From NCBI RefSeq assembly GCF_017464355.1, contig NZ_JAFUAG010000009.1, positions 1 to 35,411 on the forward strand: a stretch of DNA of 35,411 nucleotides, given 5' to 3'. Each line of letters starts with the position of its first letter. The first letter of the stretch is position 1. This DNA comes from Ruminococcus sp. GTDB lineage: Bacteria; Bacillota; Clostridia; Oscillospirales; Ruminococcaceae. The notes under the pieces are model-generated. The model searched no databases. It saw only the letters and a program-made list of their open reading frames with translations, and was not told where the DNA came from. Both the position numbers and the translations under genes were made by a program. Positions 15,494-23,108 of this stretch are shown here, in pieces.

Positions 15494-15765
15494 TGGTGCT
15501 GGCATAGATAGAGGACTTTTTCGATATAGATATTACCGAAAGGGAAAACGACTATCTTATCAGAGTGACACGGAAGTCTGACGGCAAGGACATGGAGTTT
15601 CCCATGGCACTTTGCGAGTTTGTGTGGTACATGGACTGGTGGTATGATACCAAGGCAAGCTATGATGAGGGCGGCTGTGCTGTCGAAAAGAAATGCGACA
15701 TTGAAGAAATGCGGCTGCGCATGAGAATGTACCTCTTTGAACACAGCAAGATATTCCTTATGTGA
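15493..15765 (+). pseudogene. Small acidic protein gene broken by an early TAG
   Basis: The ATG at 15493 overlaps the NUDIX stop (TGATG) and reads four codons (MVLA) before TAG at 15505-15507. The same frame then stays open to 15765 as 85 coding-looking codons beginning IEDFFDIDITEREND and containing a Trp-rich stretch (FVWYMDWWYD). Re-initiation at GTG 15565 would give 66 aa, but no ribosome site precedes it. I read this as a nonsense mutation or a sequencing error in a real small gene. The family is not recognised. Confidence 0.6.
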
Positions 15766-15778
15766 ACGGAGGAAGAAA

Positions 15779-16210
15779 ATGATATACACTGACCTGACAC
15801 GCAGGGCTATGAATATAATGTATAAGGCTCATAAAGACCAGCTTGACAAAAGCGGTGTGCCTTACGTCTTCCACCCGTGGCACGTTGCCGAGCAGATGAC
15901 CACCGAGGAAAGCTGTGCGGCGGCACTGCTGCACGATGTCATAGAGGACACAGATGTCACAGCTGAGGAACTGCTCGAAGCAGGCATAAGCGAAAGGGTG
16001 GTGGAGGCTGTTAAGCTGCTGACCCACCGTGACGACGAGCCTTATCTTGAATATGTGGCGAGGATAAAGAGCGACCCCATAGCAAGGGCTGTAAAGCTTG
16101 CCGACCTCGCCCACAACAGCGATGTCACCCGCTTTACAAGGGAACTTACCGACAAGGACAGAGCAAGGCTTGAAAAGTATAAAAAGGCAAAAGAGATACT
16201 GACCGAATAA
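15779..16210 (+). CDS. HD-domain hydrolase, SpoT/Mesh1-like
   Basis: A 143-aa protein made of a single HD domain. Metal ligands fit the RelA/SpoT hydrolase pattern: His32 (FHPWHVA), His52-Asp53 in LLHDVIEDT, and Asp109 in VKLADLAHN. The Glu-Asp pair after the HD (56-57) is typical of (p)ppGpp hydrolases. It has no synthetase or TGS/ACT domain, so it may be a small alarmone hydrolase, though related HD enzymes act on other nucleotides. ATG 15779 follows CGGAGGA; the frame open from 15737 overlaps the preceding gene. Confidence 0.82.
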   Translation: MIYTDLTRRAMNIMYKAHKDQLDKSGVPYVFHPWHVAEQMTTEESCAAALLHDVIEDTDVTAEELLEAGISERVVEAVKLLTHRDDEPYLEYVARIKSDPIARAVKLADLAHNSDVTRFTRELTDKDRARLEKYKKAKEILTE

Positions 16211-16253
16211 CAGACTTCTGAAAACGGGCTGTTCGGGATAATGAGGAGATAAG

Positions 16254-16544
16254 ATGATAAAACTTTGGCTTTTCGATCATGGCTGCGGTCATCTTGATGT
16301 TGAGGGCGAACTTGGTATAACGGAAGAAGCAGATGTTTTTCTGACAAGGAATATACCCGAGCTCAGCCTTGAAGGCACAGACAGTATGTGCGATCTTGAT
16401 GATAATGAGATCTTTTGGTTCTCGGCGGATAATGAAGAGGAATGTGTGAGAAAGATAGATGAATTGATAAAAGCACATATCTCAGAGGGAACACGAATGA
16501 AATATACCGTTGGCATAACTACGGGATATTCTTGGTACGACTAA
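16254..16544 (+). CDS. Hypothetical acidic protein, 96 aa
   Basis: Not recognised. A small soluble acidic protein with a possible alpha/beta fold, no metal motif and no membrane span. Clear TGAGGAG upstream of the ATG and a 43-base gap from the HD gene support it as real. It ends 24 bases before the methyltransferase gene. Confidence 0.7.
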   Translation: MIKLWLFDHGCGHLDVEGELGITEEADVFLTRNIPELSLEGTDSMCDLDDNEIFWFSADNEEECVRKIDELIKAHISEGTRMKYTVGITTGYSWYD

Positions 16545-16568
16545 ATAACAAAGCAAAGGAAATTGTTT

Positions 16569-17444
16569 ATGAGAATAGCAGAAAACTGGAAGGACTACCG
16601 TATACTTGACACCACCGACGGCGACAAGCTGGAAAGCTGGGGCGGCAAGGTGCTGGTGCGCCCCGACCCCCAGATAATCTGGAAAAGCCCGAAGAGGTCG
16701 GATATGTGGGATAAGGCTGACGGGGTGTACCACCGTTCGTCCAAAGGGGGCGGCGAGTGGGAGTACCGCAGAAAGCTCCCCGAAAGCTGGAACATAGAGT
16801 ACGGCAGCCTTAAGTTCATCATAAGACCCACAGGCTTCAAGCACACGGGGCTTTTCCCCGAGCAGGCCGTTAACTGGGACTTTATGGCTGATAAGATAAA
16901 AAATGCAGGCAGACCCGTAAAGGTGCTGAACCTGTTTGCCTACACAGGCGGCGCGACCCTGGCCTGCGCCAATGCAGGTGCCAGCGTTTCCCACGTTGAC
17001 GCCTCAAAGGGCATGGTGCAGTGGGCACGGGAGAACGCAGCAGCCTCGGGATTATCCGACAAGCCCATACGCTGGCTGGTGGACGACTGCGAGAAGTTCG
17101 TAAAGCGCGAGATACGCAGGGGAAATTTCTATGACGGCATAGTCATGGATCCCCCAAGCTACGGCAGAGGCCCCGGCGGCGAGGTCTGGAAGCTGGAGGA
17201 CTGCATATACGACCTGGTGAAGACCTGCGCGGGGGTACTCAGCGACAAGCCCCTGTTCTTCCTGCTCAACAGCTATACCACGGGGCTGTCGCCTTCGGTA
17301 ATGGCTTATATACTGGGCGATGTGCTGACCACCAAGCTGGGCGGAAAAGTAACAGCTGACGAGATAGGTCTTCCCGTGGAAGCCACAGGCGGGGTGCTGC
17401 CCTGCGGCTCAACGGCCATATGGTCAGATGGCGCAGCGGAATGA
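16569..17444 (+). CDS. SAM-dependent methyltransferase, RlmI/RlmK-like
   Basis: A 291-aa class I methyltransferase of the type that modifies 23S rRNA cytosine. SAM motif I is VLNLFAYTGGAT (119-130), followed by acidic Asp144 (HVDASKG). Motif IV is MDPPSYGRG (193-201), where RlmI-type enzymes have DPPxF. The PUA domain of E. coli RlmI is absent. The N-terminal 90 residues hold a beta-rich section instead. ATG 16569 was chosen over TTG 16563 because AAAGGA ends at 16560. The stop overlaps the next ATG (ATGA). Confidence 0.85.
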   Translation: MRIAENWKDYRILDTTDGDKLESWGGKVLVRPDPQIIWKSPKRSDMWDKADGVYHRSSKGGGEWEYRRKLPESWNIEYGSLKFIIRPTGFKHTGLFPEQAVNWDFMADKIKNAGRPVKVLNLFAYTGGATLACANAGASVSHVDASKGMVQWARENAAASGLSDKPIRWLVDDCEKFVKREIRRGNFYDGIVMDPPSYGRGPGGEVWKLEDCIYDLVKTCAGVLSDKPLFFLLNSYTTGLSPSVMAYILGDVLTTKLGGKVTADEIGLPVEATGGVLPCGSTAIWSDGAAE

Positions 17445-17776
17445 GCAGGAAAGCAGGCATAAAAGCTGACAGGTTCACGGCGGCGCTGGCAAAGGCTGTG
17501 CGTGAGACCGAGGAAGTTTCCATAAGCGAGATCAAGCGCCGTATCGAGGCAGGCGAGTTCGTAAGTCATGGGGAGCTTATCGAGGGCAAGGTGCTGAAAA
17601 GGCTGCTCTCGCTGTACAGAACATTTACCGAAGCAGGCATTGAATGTCAGCTTTACGCAGGTGACGAGCCCTGCACGGTGCAGTATTATAAAAATCTTCT
17701 GGAGTCCTACAGGGAAACGGAAGAATGGGTGGAATATATCACGGATATCGAAGCCCGCGAAGATGACGAAGAATGA
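17441..17776 (+). CDS. Hypothetical helical protein, 111 aa
   Basis: Not recognised. Start ATG 17441 overlaps the methyltransferase stop (ATGA), so the two are probably translated together. The product begins with a basic helix (MSRKAGIKADRF), is charged and mostly helical, and ends in an acidic tail (EAREDDEE). No cofactor motif is visible. Confidence 0.65.
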   Translation: MSRKAGIKADRFTAALAKAVRETEEVSISEIKRRIEAGEFVSHGELIEGKVLKRLLSLYRTFTEAGIECQLYAGDEPCTVQYYKNLLESYRETEEWVEYITDIEAREDDEE

Positions 17777-17821
17777 AAAAGCGGCAACGCTTTTCAAATA
17801 TATTTTTAGGAGGACAAAGGC

Positions 17822-18064
17822 ATGGACGTAAAGGACATCACAAAAGCAGTTGGCGGAGATAATATCGCTAAGGCAGTAGACAAGGCTGTTGACACCGTAG
17901 CAGACAAGGTACCCGTCCCCAAGTCTGTAAAGGACGATGTGGTGAAGGAAGTCAAGAAGGTGGCTACTGCTGAGAATATCGAGAAGATAGCTACCAAGGA
18001 GAACATTGAAAAGGCAAAGGATATTGCCGAAAAGGTGATCGATAAGGTCAAGGGCGACAAGTAA
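17822..18064 (+). CDS. Small amphipathic helical protein, 80 aa
   Basis: A Lys-, Val-, Ala- and Asp-rich protein with imperfect repeats (AVDKAVDTVADK; NIEKIATKENIEKAKD) that should form long amphipathic helices. It has no cysteine, no Trp and no membrane span. The ribosome site TAGGAGGAC is strong. Similar low-complexity helical proteins are often lipid-, wall- or stress-associated, but I cannot assign this one. Confidence 0.7.
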   Translation: MDVKDITKAVGGDNIAKAVDKAVDTVADKVPVPKSVKDDVVKEVKKVATAENIEKIATKENIEKAKDIAEKVIDKVKGDK

Positions 18065-18072
18065 CGGCCCCA

Positions 18073-18112
18073 ACGGGTGCGGAGCGCACAGTGCGTTCCG
18101 CAGAATGCCCGT
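18073..18112 (+). other. Hairpin between genes, no T run
   Basis: GCGGAGCGCA (18079-18088) pairs with TGCGTTCCGC (18092-18101) with one wobble and a CAG loop; outer arms ACGGG/CCCGT (18073-18077, 18108-18112) extend it. No T run follows, so it may act on mRNA stability or partial termination before the ECF genes. Confidence 0.45.
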
Positions 18113-18138
18113 GATATCACAGTAAGGAAAAGATCATT

Positions 18139-18996
18139 ATGAGCGAAAATTTCATCGAGATAAAGGATCTCAGATTTTCATATATAAACGACCTTGAGGA
18201 TCCGCCTGTGAAAACAGAGGTGCTCAAAGGTGTCACCCTTGGTATAAAAAAGGGTGAGTTCGTGGCGGTGCTCGGGCATAACGGCTCGGGCAAATCCACG
18301 CTGGCAAAGTGTATAAACGCTATAAATCTGCCTGAAGCAGGCGGGGTCTTCGTGGACGGCATGGACACCCTGGACGAGAACAACCTCCTGCCCATAAGAC
18401 AGCGGGTGGGCATGGTCTTCCAGAACCCGGACAACCAGATAGTTGCCACCATTGTGGAGGAAGACGTGGCTTTCGCACTGGAGAACATGGGGGTCGAGCC
18501 CGCCGAGATAAGGCAGAGGGTGGACGATGCCCTGAAGACCGTGGGTATGTACGAATACAGGCTCCATGCGCCCCATAAGCTTTCGGGCGGACAGAAACAG
18601 CGTGTGGCCATAGCAGGCATAATCGCCATGCGGCCCGACTGCATACTGCTTGACGAGCCCACAGCCATGCTTGACCCCAAGGGCAGGGAAGAGGTCATGA
18701 AGACCATAAAAATGCTCAACGGTCAGGGCGTGACCATAGTGCTGATAACCCATTATATGGAAGAAGCTGCCCAGGCTGACCGTGTGGTGGTCATCGACGG
18801 CGGCGAGGTAGTCATGGACGATGTGCCAAGGAAGATATTCTCTCAGGTGGAAAAGATGAAGGAGCTGGGGCTGGACGTGCCTCAGGTCACTGAACTTGCC
18901 TGGGAGCTGCAGAAAGCGGGATATGATATCTCCACCGAGATAATTGACGAGGACGAATGTGTGGCAAAGCTGGCAGAGCTCCTGAGAGGGCAGTAA
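18139..18996 (+). CDS. ecfA1: ECF transporter ATPase EcfA1
   Basis: One of the two ATPases of the energy-coupling module that powers vitamin or metal uptake through interchangeable S-components. 285 aa. Walker A is GHNGSGKST (46-54), the Q-loop segment [19 protein letters not shown] is typical of EcfA1, the signature is LSGGQKQR, Walker B is [11 protein letters not shown], and the H-loop is ITHYMEEA. The C-terminal domain is present. The ribosome site is weak (AAGGAAAAG). First of an A1 / membrane protein / A2 / T cluster; no S-component is in the window. Confidence 0.95.
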   Translation: MSENFIEIKDLRFSYINDLEDPPVKTEVLKGVTLGIKKGEFVAVLGHNGSGKSTLAKCINAINLPEAGGVFVDGMDTLDENNLLPIRQRVGMVFQNPDNQIVATIVEEDVAFALENMGVEPAEIRQRVDDALKTVGMYEYRLHAPHKLSGGQKQRVAIAGIIAMRPDCILLDEPTAMLDPKGREEVMKTIKMLNGQGVTIVLITHYMEEAAQADRVVVIDGGEVVMDDVPRKIFSQVEKMKELGLDVPQVTELAWELQKAGYDISTEIIDEDECVAKLAELLRGQ

Positions 18997-19042
18997 GAGA
19001 AAGAAACGGCTAAAAGCCTCACCGAAAGGAAAGTGACACAAA

Positions 19043-19828
19043 ATGTTCAGTATAGCAGCGGCAGTATTGGCAGTGGTGCTGATAGTGCTGGAAAGAACAG
19101 GAAAACTAAATTTGCAGAAAAAGGGCGGCGCTTTCGGAGCCATGCTGGCAGCGGCGCTGATGGCAGGCTTTTACTTTGCCGACTGTGCCAGATTTATAGC
19201 AGCGCTGGGCGTAAAGTTCTCAGGCTGGACAGGCGATGAAGGGGAAGCAAGGGCCTTCGGCAGCACCTCAACGGGGCTGCTGGTGGTGAGAGGTCTGCTG
19301 CTGCTCATATGCATAGTTCCTGCGGCAGGGGGACTTATATATACCCTGCAGGCGCTGGTGAGAAAGTCTGCCGAAAGGGAACTGCCCCGTTCTGACCATT
19401 TCTACGGGGAAAGCCGTGTGAAAGGGCTAATTTCACGAGGGACGGTGGCAGCCATAGGCTTCATCGCTTTTATGGTGATAATGGTGCTTTGCCTGCTGCC
19501 CTACATGGACAGGCTGCTGGCCAGCTTTGTGATTTTCAACCCCATGCTGCTGCTTTTCATAACGGTGTTCACCCTTGGGCTGGCGCTGCTGCCCATAGTG
19601 GGTCTGATGATATCTATGAACGGTATGTTCATGCTGCTCTGCTTCGGCATAGGCTCGGCGGGGCTGGTGTTCTACCTGTTCTCGGCGATACTCAGCGCAG
19701 CGGCCGCTGTACTTAGTGCAAAGTACGGACTTATGCAGAAGAGCCGCGCGGTGCTGTATGGTCTGCTGGGACTGATACCCGGCTGGAACCTGCTGGCGCT
19801 GTGGCTCATGAAAAAGGATATTAGTTAA
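19043..19828 (+). CDS. Multi-span membrane protein inside the ecf operon
   Basis: A 261-aa hydrophobic protein with about seven predicted helices: 1-17, 30-55, 75-100, 130-152, 160-185, 190-230 (two), 238-256. No conserved polar motif that I recognise, and it does not look like an EcfS (too long, and without a recognisable S-component N-terminal helix pattern). AAAGGAAAG precedes the ATG. It sits between ecfA1 and ecfA2 with gaps of 46 and 14 bases, a position normally empty in ECF operons. It may be an accessory part of the transporter or an insertion of an unrelated gene. Confidence 0.7.
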   Translation: MFSIAAAVLAVVLIVLERTGKLNLQKKGGAFGAMLAAALMAGFYFADCARFIAALGVKFSGWTGDEGEARAFGSTSTGLLVVRGLLLLICIVPAAGGLIYTLQALVRKSAERELPRSDHFYGESRVKGLISRGTVAAIGFIAFMVIMVLCLLPYMDRLLASFVIFNPMLLLFITVFTLGLALLPIVGLMISMNGMFMLLCFGIGSAGLVFYLFSAILSAAAAVLSAKYGLMQKSRAVLYGLLGLIPGWNLLALWLMKKDIS

Positions 19829-19842
19829 CGGAGAGTAAAATA

Positions 19843-20706
19843 ATGGCAGTTATTAAGACCGAAGGCCTCACCTATGTTTACGGTGAGGGCACGCCCTTTC
19901 GCAAGTTGGCAGTTGACCATGTTGACCTTGAGATAGAAAAGGGCGATTTCGCGGGGATAATCGGGCATACGGGCTCGGGCAAATCCACGCTGATACAGCA
20001 TTTTAACGGGCTGCTCAGACCAACGAGCGGTTCGGTGTATATAGACGGTGAAAGGCTGTGGGACGACAAGGCTAAGCTAAGGCCTGTCAGGTTCAAGGTA
20101 GGGCTGGTGTTCCAGTACCCCGAATATCAGCTTTTTGAGGAAACAGTGTATAAGGACATAGCCTTTGGCCCCAAAAACATGGGGCTTGATGAGGACGAGA
20201 CAGACAGGCGCATCAAGGAGACCGCCAGGCTGGTAGGGCTCTCTGACAGCGTTATGCAGAAATCTCCCTTTGAGCTTTCGGGCGGCCAGAAGCGCCGTGT
20301 GGCCATAGCAGGTGTTATGGCCATGGAGCCTGAGGTGCTTATCCTTGATGAACCCGCCTCGGGACTTGACCCCAAGGGACGGGAGCAGATACTGGGCATG
20401 ATAAAGGAGTACCATAAGGAAAAGGGCAACACAGTACTGCTGGTCTCCCATTCCATGGAGGATATCGCCCGCAACGTGGACAAGATAATGGTCATGAACG
20501 AGGCGAAGCTTTTCTGCTACGATGAAACGGCAAAGGTGTTCCACCGTTCGCAGGAACTGGAAAATATGGGGCTGGCAGTGCCCCAGGTGACAAGAGTGTT
20601 CAACCGCCTGAAAGCCCTGGGGCTGGATATGGGGGAGGACGTTTATACAGTTAAATTCGGCAGCGGCCTGCTGTTAGACAGATTGAGGAAGAGGGAAGCA
20701 AATTGA
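19843..20706 (+). CDS. ecfA2: ECF transporter ATPase EcfA2
   Basis: Second ATPase of the ECF core; 287 aa. Walker A is GHTGSGKST, the EcfA2-type Q-loop segment is FQYPEYQLFEETVYKDIAFG, the signature is LSGGQKRRVAIAG, Walker B is LILDEPASGLD and the H-loop is VSHSMED. GGAGAG precedes the ATG. Its last codons overlap the TTG start of ecfT (TTGA). Confidence 0.95.
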   Translation: MAVIKTEGLTYVYGEGTPFRKLAVDHVDLEIEKGDFAGIIGHTGSGKSTLIQHFNGLLRPTSGSVYIDGERLWDDKAKLRPVRFKVGLVFQYPEYQLFEETVYKDIAFGPKNMGLDEDETDRRIKETARLVGLSDSVMQKSPFELSGGQKRRVAIAGVMAMEPEVLILDEPASGLDPKGREQILGMIKEYHKEKGNTVLLVSHSMEDIARNVDKIMVMNEAKLFCYDETAKVFHRSQELENMGLAVPQVTRVFNRLKALGLDMGEDVYTVKFGSGLLLDRLRKREAN

Positions 20707-21509
20707 TAAAAGACATAACTATCGGACAATACTTCCCGGGGAACTCAGTACTGCACAGAATGGACGCCAGGGTCAAGATAATACTGACAGCCGTATTCAT
20801 AGTGATGTTGTTCGCAGCCAAGGGCATAGAGGGGCTGGCAGTGGGCATAGTCTTTACGGTGCTGACTTTCCTGTTCTCGAAGATACCCCTGAAAATGATG
20901 GGGAAGAGTCTTAAGCCCATAGTCCCCGTGGTGGTCTTCACTGCACTGCTGAACCTGTTTTTCATACGCACAGGCGATGTGCTGTGGGAGTGGAGATTTC
21001 TGAAGCTGACCCATGACGGGGTGGATACCTCGGTGTTCATGGTCATCAGGATAATCTGCCTTATCTGCGGAAGCTCGCTGCTGACCTACACCACTTCTCC
21101 CATAGACCTGACAGACGCTATCGAACGGCTGATGAGTCCTCTGAAGAAGATAAAGGTGCCTGTGCATGAGCTGGCCATGATGATGACCATAGCTCTCAGG
21201 TTCATACCTACACTGATAGAAGAAACAGACAAGATAATGAGTGCCCAGAAAGCCAGGGGCGCCGATCTGGAAACAGGCAACTTCCTGCAGAAGGCAAAGG
21301 CTCTCATACCCATACTTATACCCCTGTTCGTGGCCTCCTTCCGCCATGCGGAGGAACTGGCGCTGGCCATGGAATGCCGCTGCTATCACGGCGGCGAGGG
21401 CAGGACACGCATGAAGCAGCTGAGAATGAGCATATTAGACCTGTGGGGCAGTTTGTTCTGCATGGTGTTCCTGGCGGGTGTCATCGCGGTGAATGCGCTG
21501 GTGAAGTAG
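20703..21509 (+). CDS. ecfT: ECF transporter transmembrane protein EcfT
   Basis: Membrane scaffold that couples the ATPases to S-components; 268 aa with about five to six helices. The coupling-helix motifs are present: KARGADLETG with ARG at 184-186, and AMECRCYHGG (222-231), where the usual second motif is similar. The start is TTG 20703 inside TTGA, overlapping the ecfA2 stop, with GAGGAAGAGGG upstream. Most Firmicutes have truA next; here two small genes intervene. Confidence 0.93.
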   Translation: MIKDITIGQYFPGNSVLHRMDARVKIILTAVFIVMLFAAKGIEGLAVGIVFTVLTFLFSKIPLKMMGKSLKPIVPVVVFTALLNLFFIRTGDVLWEWRFLKLTHDGVDTSVFMVIRIICLICGSSLLTYTTSPIDLTDAIERLMSPLKKIKVPVHELAMMMTIALRFIPTLIEETDKIMSAQKARGADLETGNFLQKAKALIPILIPLFVASFRHAEELALAMECRCYHGGEGRTRMKQLRMSILDLWGSLFCMVFLAGVIAVNALVK

Positions 21510-21579
21510 ATATAGAAGTGTAAAAGTTTTCCCGACAAAAGGACGGGACGGAAGTATAGATTTTTGAGGAGAGTTTGAA

Positions 21580-22038
21580 ATGGCAGATACTTATTTCCCC
21601 GAGCTGGGAATGAGCGAAAAGGAACTTATGAAGAAACTGCCCTTTACCAAGGCCAATGACGGCGCCACGGGAAAAACACTGGATTTTTCGTGGTACGGCA
21701 GGATACCCAAAGGCTGGCGCATAGCCTTTGGTGTGGACCTTTTGCGGGAAATGGCGGCGGAGTACAAGAATTTCAGCCGAAGAGACCGCAAGGAATGGCG
21801 GGTGACAGGTGTTATGGAAAAGTACGGGGAGCTGAGGATCTACACAGGCCTCACCACCCCCAATATGGACGACATACTGGAGAAGTACACCTCCCTCAGC
21901 CACAAGCGCTGCGTTGACTGCGGCAGACCCTGCGTGCAGAGAGGCTCGGGCTGGATATATACCATGTGCGATGACTGCTATGAAGCCATGGTGGAAAGAG
22001 AAGGTCACGGCGCCAATATAAAGACTATGTTTGACTGA
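21580..22038 (+). CDS. Hypothetical protein with C-terminal zinc ribbon
   Basis: A 152-aa protein of unknown family. Residues 1-100 are an alpha/beta domain with several Trp and Tyr residues. The C-terminal part carries CVDCGRPC (111-118) and MCDDC (129-133), a likely zinc ribbon. GAGGAGAG lies before the ATG. It is co-directional with ecfT (70-base gap) and the coiled-coil gene downstream (17-base gap). Confidence 0.7.
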   Translation: MADTYFPELGMSEKELMKKLPFTKANDGATGKTLDFSWYGRIPKGWRIAFGVDLLREMAAEYKNFSRRDRKEWRVTGVMEKYGELRIYTGLTTPNMDDILEKYTSLSHKRCVDCGRPCVQRGSGWIYTMCDDCYEAMVEREGHGANIKTMFD

Positions 22039-22055
22039 CATCAAAGGAGAAGAAC

Positions 22056-22346
22056 ATGAGCATACTTAAAGACCTGGACCAGGACCAGAAGATAGAGATA
22101 CTGGAAAGACGGATAAGACAGCTGGAAAACAAGATCAACGGAGGTAACACTATGTCAAAGATACTTGAAACACTGATAGGCCAGGACGTTACTATGAATA
22201 TAGGCTATGAAGAGGTAAAGTGCAGGGTGCTTGACTGCGATGATGAGTGGGTCAAGCTGATGGTCTATTCAAAGAAAAAGGATATCACCGTTATCAGGCG
22301 GGTGGCCGAGATAAGCAAGGTAACACTTGACAAAGACGGCATATAA
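22056..22346 (+). CDS. Hypothetical protein, coiled coil plus small beta domain
   Basis: Up to 96 aa. Residues 1-30 form a charged coiled coil (KIEILERRIRQLENK). Residues 33-96 look like a small beta barrel (IGQDVTMN, VKCRVLDCD, WVKLMVYS, ITVIRRVAEI), reminiscent of Sm/SH3-like folds. There are two starts: ATG 22056 after AAAGGAGAAG and in-frame ATG 22152 after a perfect GGAGGT (22140-22145). The second would give the beta domain alone (64 aa). Function unknown. Confidence 0.68.
   Translation: MSILKDLDQDQKIEILERRIRQLENKINGGNTMSKILETLIGQDVTMNIGYEEVKCRVLDCDDEWVKLMVYSKKKDITVIRRVAEISKVTLDKDGI
22140..22145 (+). promoter_or_regulatory. Internal Shine-Dalgarno for a short form
   Basis: GGAGGT ends six bases before in-frame ATG 22152, exactly at the junction between the coiled coil and the beta domain of the gene at 22056. 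Confidence 0.5.
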
Positions 22347-22355
22347 GTTTATAAT

Positions 22356-23108
22356 ATGAGATACTTTAAAATGACCCTTGCCTATGACGGCAGCAGCTAC
22401 CACGGCTGGCAGCGGCAGTCAAATGCGCTGGCGGTGCAGGAGGTCGTGGAGACAGCCATTGCTAAGCTTACAGGCGAAACTGTGGTGGTGCAGGGCTGTT
22501 CCAGGACAGATGCGGGGGTCCACGCGAGAGAGTATGTGCTTTCTTTCGGGCTGGAGCTTCCCATAAACTGCAAGGGGCTGCAGATGGGGCTTAATTCATG
22601 GCTGCCCGATGACATCAGCGTCATCGGATGCGAGGAGTGTGATGAGGGCTTCCATGCAAGGTACCATTGCAAGGGCAAGGAGTACGAGTATATCGTACAC
22701 AACAGCAGGATAAAGGACCCGTTCCTCAGGAACACGGCCCTGCGCCACACCCGCATAATAGATGAGGGTCTGCTGGACAGGGTGGCCAAGGACTTCGTGG
22801 GCGAGCATGATTTCAAGGCTTTCTGCTCCACGGCCTGCGACAAGGAAATAACTGTGAGAACTATATATCGTTTCGATGTCAGGCGGGAGGGCGACCTGGT
22901 CATCTTCACCGTGGCAGGAAACGGATTTTTGTATAATATGGTCAGGATTATGGTGGGAACACTGCTTTTCATCAATGAGGGGAAGATAGCGCCCGACGCT
23001 ATACCCCGCATAATAGAGTCCAAGGACAGGACGAAGGCAGGCAAGACAGTTCCGCCTCAGGGATTGTACCTGAACAAAGTTTATTATGATAAGGATAAAG
23101 AAGATTGA
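22356..23108 (+). CDS. truA: tRNA pseudouridine(38-40) synthase TruA
   Basis: Makes pseudouridine at positions 38-40 of the tRNA anticodon arm; 250 aa, normal length. The catalytic aspartate is Asp52 in SRTDAGVHA. Other marks are the N-terminal YDGSSYHGWQRQ, the motif KGKEYEY, and FLYNMVRIMVGTL near the C-terminus. No clear ribosome site precedes the ATG, so translation may depend on the gene 9 bases upstream. The stop overlaps the next TTG start (TTGA). Confidence 0.96.
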   Translation: MRYFKMTLAYDGSSYHGWQRQSNALAVQEVVETAIAKLTGETVVVQGCSRTDAGVHAREYVLSFGLELPINCKGLQMGLNSWLPDDISVIGCEECDEGFHARYHCKGKEYEYIVHNSRIKDPFLRNTALRHTRIIDEGLLDRVAKDFVGEHDFKAFCSTACDKEITVRTIYRFDVRREGDLVIFTVAGNGFLYNMVRIMVGTLLFINEGKIAPDAIPRIIESKDRTKAGKTVPPQGLYLNKVYYDKDKED

